NCBI GenBank assembly: GCA_022450585.1
Contig: JAKUPR010000016.1
Coordinates: 1 to 33,044, forward strand
Source of the DNA: Anaerolineales bacterium
GTDB taxonomy: Bacteria > Chloroflexota > Anaerolineae > Anaerolineales > UBA11657
Direction: 5' to 3'
Length of the DNA: 33,044 bases
In this document: piece after piece, positions 29,701 to 33,044 of the stretch
Layout of the letters: each line of letters begins with the position of its first letter
Position numbering within the stretch: position 1 is the first letter of the stretch
Translations under genes and position numbers: made by a program
Notes under the pieces: model-generated
Seen by the model: only the letters and a program-made list of their open reading frames with translations
Told to the model about the DNA's origin: nothing
Database searches by the model: none

Positions 29701-29751
29701 GTTCATCACGGTGCATTTTACGACTCGAATGGAGCACAACTACGTAGTTAG
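26713..29751 (+). CDS. mgdC: N-methylglutamate dehydrogenase subunit C (SoxA-like) with N-terminal TM extension
   Basis: Fer2_4-type N-domain, GDVVVIGGGPTGISAALSAA FAD/NAD domain, CYCEDVT...GPCQGKMC domain, C-terminal GcvT-like folate domain; hydrophobic N-terminus LLFVIVIGATLMLVIGGAVTIAITLY. Confidence 0.9.
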   Translation: MSNTLLFVIVIGATLMLVIGGAVTIAITLYRANRLIVSEVVLPHLEKVMGARLPSQPVELINRKEEMRFTFEGNEYSAFKGDTIASALAASGIKIFSRSFKYHRPRGLLCCSGHCPNCLVQIGDEPNVRACRQRVAPDMIVKPQNVTPTLMWDLLAPIMRFLSPFMPVGFYYKTLYRPKWIWKVAEPLLRAAGGLGKASHSESPEDTFDKQYLHGDVVVIGGGPTGISAALSAAGSDAKVLLIDENDQLGGYLRIKAEAKDVVDELCASVYAHPNIQTLTETTVTGCYDHNWLAATHGDRLYKIRADKVVLATGVVERPLVFDNNDLPGVMLGSAAQYLLHLYAVRPGRRAVVVTANDDGWDVAADLHAAGIEVVALADERERAACSSAKMESLEAELPVFWRHIVTSAHGNTAVNAATIAPLESDGSLTTRRTRLECDLLLVSIGWTPNTGLAYQAGVEFGYDEDRAELMARNMPDDFIIAGRAAGTHMLEHQITEGALAGRRMASAAGYGDAPTTSEWTFVQEEKKREVTRSSQRTIVKGSSKRFLCYCEDVTDKDLTTAVAEGYDSIELLKRYSTISMGPCQGKMCSMNAVHLCAHANTSTVDETGSTTTRPPMTPISLGALAGQNMEPVRITPIHDWHLGQGAKMMVAGLWLRPEHYGNPTEEVRAVRERVGVIDVSTLGKYKLTGPHVPNILEKVYTNRWRQLAVGRVRYGVMCNAEGIVIDDGVTARFDEREWYMTTTSGGAGAIYEWIQWWMQSGWGDGVQLINRSDDFAAFNLAGPKARTLLKELTDIQLDNKEFPYMHVRSGVVAEVPCRLLRIGFTGELSYEIHCPASYGQHLWEQLLQAGEQFGIMPFGVEAQRVLRLEKGHLIIGQDTDALSNPIAANLEWAVKLEKDDFLGQRSLLRVVENGLKQRLIGFKVNETGPTPEEGLQIVSINSNSKQRKIIGWVSSCRFSPTLNQVIGLCWLPTEIADVDGAEFIIWREERALTAHVHHGAFYDSNGAQLRS

Positions 29752-29753
29752 AC

Positions 29754-30416
29754 ATGAAAGAAGCCCTGCGACGTTCTCCATTACATAATACGTTACAGGA
29801 TGTTGGCACGGGATTAGAGGTGCGCTCTGGATGGCTAGTAGCTACAGGACTTGTATCTGCTACAGATGCTGCGGTCCCAATGCTGACGATTGCCGACGAA
29901 AGCGCGCACGGTAAATTGCTGTTGGAGGGGGAGAACGCTTCAGATGTGATCGCCACAGCGATGCACTTACATCCACCAAGTGTAGGATTGAGCGTTCCAT
30001 ATAGGACGGGGAGGGTTTATTCACTTAGACCCGATTTGTTTTTCATGTCCACTTTGCCAACAATCGATAGTGAGTGGGTCAAACAACTGCGAGCGACCGC
30101 AGCCAGAAACGAAGGGTTAGTCACCATGACGGATATGACTGATGGCAGATCACAGATTCGCGTGACAGGCAAAGTATGCCGACAATTTCTAGCAAAGCTG
30201 TGCGCACTTGATTTCGGAGATTTTTCTTTTCCAGATGGAAGTGCACGAACAACTAGTCTAGCCAGAACAACACAATTAATCCTACGCTCCGACCAACACG
30301 ACCAGTTGTCCTTTGTTGTTGTGGGCGGACGGTCGCTGGGTGCCTACGTATGGGATACAATGGTTCAAGCTGGGCACGAGTGGACTATCACACCCACGAT
30401 GTGTGAATCCGATTAG
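29754..30416 (+). CDS. mgdD: N-methylglutamate dehydrogenase subunit D (SoxG-like)
   Basis: Immediately follows mgdC; 220 aa SoxG-like protein (MKEALRRSPLHNTLQDVG...SDQHDQLSFVVVGGRSLGAYVWDTMVQAG). Confidence 0.75.
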   Translation: MKEALRRSPLHNTLQDVGTGLEVRSGWLVATGLVSATDAAVPMLTIADESAHGKLLLEGENASDVIATAMHLHPPSVGLSVPYRTGRVYSLRPDLFFMSTLPTIDSEWVKQLRATAARNEGLVTMTDMTDGRSQIRVTGKVCRQFLAKLCALDFGDFSFPDGSARTTSLARTTQLILRSDQHDQLSFVVVGGRSLGAYVWDTMVQAGHEWTITPTMCESD

Positions 30417-30660
30417 AATTATTTGTCTCCTCAATAGAATACTCTGCGATAAATCAACCAGAAATGACTGTTTACATACTCAATGAGAGATGTATAAGAG
30501 GACACTGAAACCAGATATACTCCGATTATTGATCACGCATGAATTCCCTGACCATCTCAGAGCACGCCGTAGCCCGAGTAGCACAGAAGCAATCTGATCA
30601 ACACAGACGAGAAAATTGTGTAGGAATGACTGGATCTACTTGATTTGTAGTAGAAAGATT

Positions 30661-31110
30661 TTAGGAGTCGAGAAACTCGTCAAAGGCATCCCTGAAGGAC
30701 TCATATTTTACGATACCAGACCATTGTTCGATGATTAAGCCATCCTCATCAAGCAATGTGAAGTGAGGGCGATAGGTGAAATTCACAGCTTTCAACAGGC
30801 TAGCTGTGTTAGAGTCGTCCATATCTAAATATACAAACTTCATACGGTCAGCAAATTCATCCTCTAGCCCGTGAACCACGGGCAGCATCTGTCGGCAAGA
30901 CCCTCAGTAGCGGGAATATATCTTTACCAGTTGAGGCTTACCGGTAGCCAATTTCACGGTACTAGGATCAGTAGCTCTGAATTCTACGTCCAAGGCATCA
31001 GACATTTCTCTAAGATCTTGCAAATTTTCGCCACTAGTATTACATGCACTCAGCAACATAGTGACAATGGTCGCTAAAATCACAGTAGGATTAACTCTTC
31101 TGTACATCAT
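30661..31110 (-). CDS. Thioredoxin-like lipoprotein, candidate selenoprotein (UGSC active site; in-frame TGA at 30904-30906)
   Basis: Two track ORFs (30904-31110 and 30661-30888) lie in the same frame separated only by TGA: ...KPQLVKIYSRY-U-GSCRQMLPVVHGLEDEFADRMKFVYLDMDDSN...; lipobox LLSAC. Confidence 0.7.
30864..30885 (-). promoter_or_regulatory. SECIS-like hairpin
   Basis: mRNA sense CU-GCCCGUG-GUU-CACGGGC-U-AG: perfect 7-bp stem (30867-30883) plus two pairs across a bulged U; loop starts 28 nt after the UGA with G first. Confidence 0.55.
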
Positions 31111-31477
31111 ATTCGCACTAATTATATACTTTCACGTAAAATTTGTATCCTTCAAAAGCATATTACGTTAGCGCAGAAGAGGCCACAAAGAAGGTAGTCT
31201 CGGTGTGAACCCTACCAAACACAGAATAACCGTTCTGGTTTTTAGTGGAATAAGTAAACCTTTGGGGCGAAAGGATACTGATGAGCAATAGCTTCAGGGA
31301 ACACATTGGCATCATCATTGTTCCACCGTGTGGACACAATCGGTAGCAAGAAGATATCAATTGGTTCTCCCCCCCCACCCCCTTAAGACTCCTCATGTCT
31401 ATGTCCGTTTTGGGGTACAATCGCATACCTTGTCAGTCAGGGCGTGACCTACCTTTCGCAGTCTTAGCGACAACTCT

Positions 31478-32338
31478 GTGGCTGCCCGAATGGGTCATAC
31501 GTCAGACAAATATTATACCTATCCGGAGATCTCAACTGTGAGAAGAAACAAACTACGTGAACTGTTAAGTGCCAACCAGCCCACACTCGGGGTTCCAGTA
31601 ATCTGTCCCTGGCCGGGCATCGTTGAAATCATCGGACACACCGACGTATTTGACTACGTGGAGTTTGTCGGTGAAGATATGCCTTGGGATTTACATGATC
31701 TTGAGAATCTAAGCCGCGCTACGGAACTCTACAATATGTCGTCGATGATGAAAGTAGATCAGAGTTGGCAGGAATTCGCAGCGCAGCGCGCGCTAGGCTC
31801 GGGAATACAGAACATCTTGTTCACCAACATCCGCACCATGGAAGACATGAAAGACTGCGTCCGGAACGTCAACCTGGACACACCTGAAAAAGGAGGTACA
31901 CACGGTGGGCACGCGCGCAGAAATGTCGGCTATCATCTAGAATCGGCGTCGCCAGCGTATGCCCAAGCGATGGAAGACGTGGTGATAGCTGTCATGATCG
32001 AGAAGCGAGAGGCAATGGACAACTTGGACTCTATTCTCTCAGTCGAAGGCTTAGATATGGTCCAATTTGGTCCGGGTGATCTATCCATAAGCTTCGGTGT
32101 ACCTGGCCAAACCACGCATCCGAGGGTAAAGAAGGCCGAGCTCAAAGTCATCCGCATGGCAATAGACATGGGCATTCGTCCTAGAGTAGAGCTAGGCTTT
32201 GACTATAGCATGGACGATATACGCAGATATACGGACCTTGGCGTACGCGATTTCAGTCACGCTCTGGACGTCCAAGTACTGCATTCTTGGTGGGGACAAC
32301 ACGGCGAACGATTGCGGACAGTCTTGGAAACAGCGTAG
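31478..32338 (+). CDS. Divergent HpcH/HpaI aldolase family protein (GTG start)
   Basis: LSVEGLDMVQFGPGDLSISFGVPGQTTHPRVKKAE matches the family's C-terminal half; the N-terminal half is divergent (YVEFVGEDMPWD). Confidence 0.75.
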   Translation: MAARMGHTSDKYYTYPEISTVRRNKLRELLSANQPTLGVPVICPWPGIVEIIGHTDVFDYVEFVGEDMPWDLHDLENLSRATELYNMSSMMKVDQSWQEFAAQRALGSGIQNILFTNIRTMEDMKDCVRNVNLDTPEKGGTHGGHARRNVGYHLESASPAYAQAMEDVVIAVMIEKREAMDNLDSILSVEGLDMVQFGPGDLSISFGVPGQTTHPRVKKAELKVIRMAIDMGIRPRVELGFDYSMDDIRRYTDLGVRDFSHALDVQVLHSWWGQHGERLRTVLETA

Positions 32339-32360
32339 CATCTCGAGTAGGAGGATTGCA

Positions 32361-33026
32361 ATGCAACAAATAAATGGGGTTGAAGTGCTGACAACCGTCG
32401 ATGAATTAGTAGCTCCCACCCAAACTGCGATCATCGTAATTGACATGCAGAATTACGCAATCAGCGCTCAGGGAGGACCCGCCCGGGCCGGCGAAGACAT
32501 CTCACAATTGGTGGCCATGACGCCACATCTACAAAGACTGCTGCAGTCCGCCAGGGAAGCCGGCGTATTAGTAACCTATGCCGAACATATTATGCAGAAC
32601 AGTTTGGGCGCCAACCTATCAGCTGCGCCGATGCTCTATCAATTGCAGCTGCGTCCAGTCAGGTATGTAACACATGTAGTCGAAGGCACTTGGGAGGCGC
32701 AGACGATCGATGAGTTAGCGCCGCAAGCTTCTGATATCATCGTCCGGAAGGCAACCGCACACGGGGGAAGCGCGCTATACAAGACCATTCTGGACGACGT
32801 TTTCAGGCTGCGGGACATCAGGAGCGTGATCGTTGCCGGACAAGTCACAGACGGCTGCGTCCTCCGAACAGCGGTAGATGCCCTACAACATAGCTACTAT
32901 CCGATTATCGTTCGCGAGTGTGTCGGGTCGATGTTTCAGAAAAGCCACGAGGCGGCGCTGGCCTGGATGGAGACCAGATTTCCCATGTTCGATTTAGATG
33001 AGGTGCTGACGACATGGAGAATCTAG
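32361..33026 (+). CDS. Isochorismatase-like cysteine hydrolase (start at MQQINGVEVL; ORF extends upstream to 32199)
   Basis: TAIIVIDMQNYAIS (catalytic Asp), IIVRKATAHGG, VIVAGQVTDGCVLRTAVDAL (catalytic Cys); AGGAGG before ATG. Confidence 0.88.
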   Translation: MQQINGVEVLTTVDELVAPTQTAIIVIDMQNYAISAQGGPARAGEDISQLVAMTPHLQRLLQSAREAGVLVTYAEHIMQNSLGANLSAAPMLYQLQLRPVRYVTHVVEGTWEAQTIDELAPQASDIIVRKATAHGGSALYKTILDDVFRLRDIRSVIVAGQVTDGCVLRTAVDALQHSYYPIIVRECVGSMFQKSHEAALAWMETRFPMFDLDEVLTTWRI

Positions 33027-33044
33027 CGCTACTAGACCATCATT

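Noticed and set aside
30904-30906. TGA as evidence for a recoded genome (UGA = Gly/Trp)
   Set aside because: Several confident genes here end in TGA (e.g. 5720, 20412, 23639, 25041, 26416), so UGA is a normal stop.
30871-31077. + strand ORF overlapping the thioredoxin-like gene
   Set aside because: Antisense shadow with low-complexity, non-protein-like sequence; the minus-strand thioredoxin frame explains the region.
1-33044. CRISPR array or phage defence system
   Set aside because: No regularly spaced direct repeats and no recognisable defence genes.

Overview
The 33 kb window is gene-dense and contains no rRNA, tRNA or CRISPR array that I could recognise. Gene content loosely suggests an uncultured Chloroflexota/SAR202-like bacterium, but I cannot verify taxonomy. 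The core is a contiguous + strand operon (20656-30416) with all expected genes of the N-methylglutamate pathway for methylamine use: mgsABC, gmaS and mgdABCD. A form II CoxSLM-type molybdenum hydroxylase lies on its left, and one HpcH/HpaI-type aldolase homolog lies on each side. The rest holds an AhcY homolog, an ABC exporter, DMT transporters, an opine-dehydrogenase-like protein, small ABM/GYD-type proteins, a carbonic-anhydrase-like protein and two large paralogous HEXXH lipoproteins. The best hunt results are these. (1) A thioredoxin-like lipoprotein at 30661-31110 (-) is split by one in-frame TGA exactly at the first Cys of the CxxC motif (UGSC). A perfect 7-bp GC-rich hairpin with a G-first loop follows at bacterial-SECIS distance, so this is a candidate selenoprotein. 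(2) MgdC has an N-terminal membrane anchor and what look like two intact [2Fe-2S] motifs, suggesting a membrane-wired N-methylglutamate dehydrogenase. (3) A dispersed repeat has fixed TTGCYG-N18-TATAGT-N6-(ATG) geometry. It resembles the 3' end of decayed tyrosine-recombinase genes and could act as a mobile leaderless promoter.
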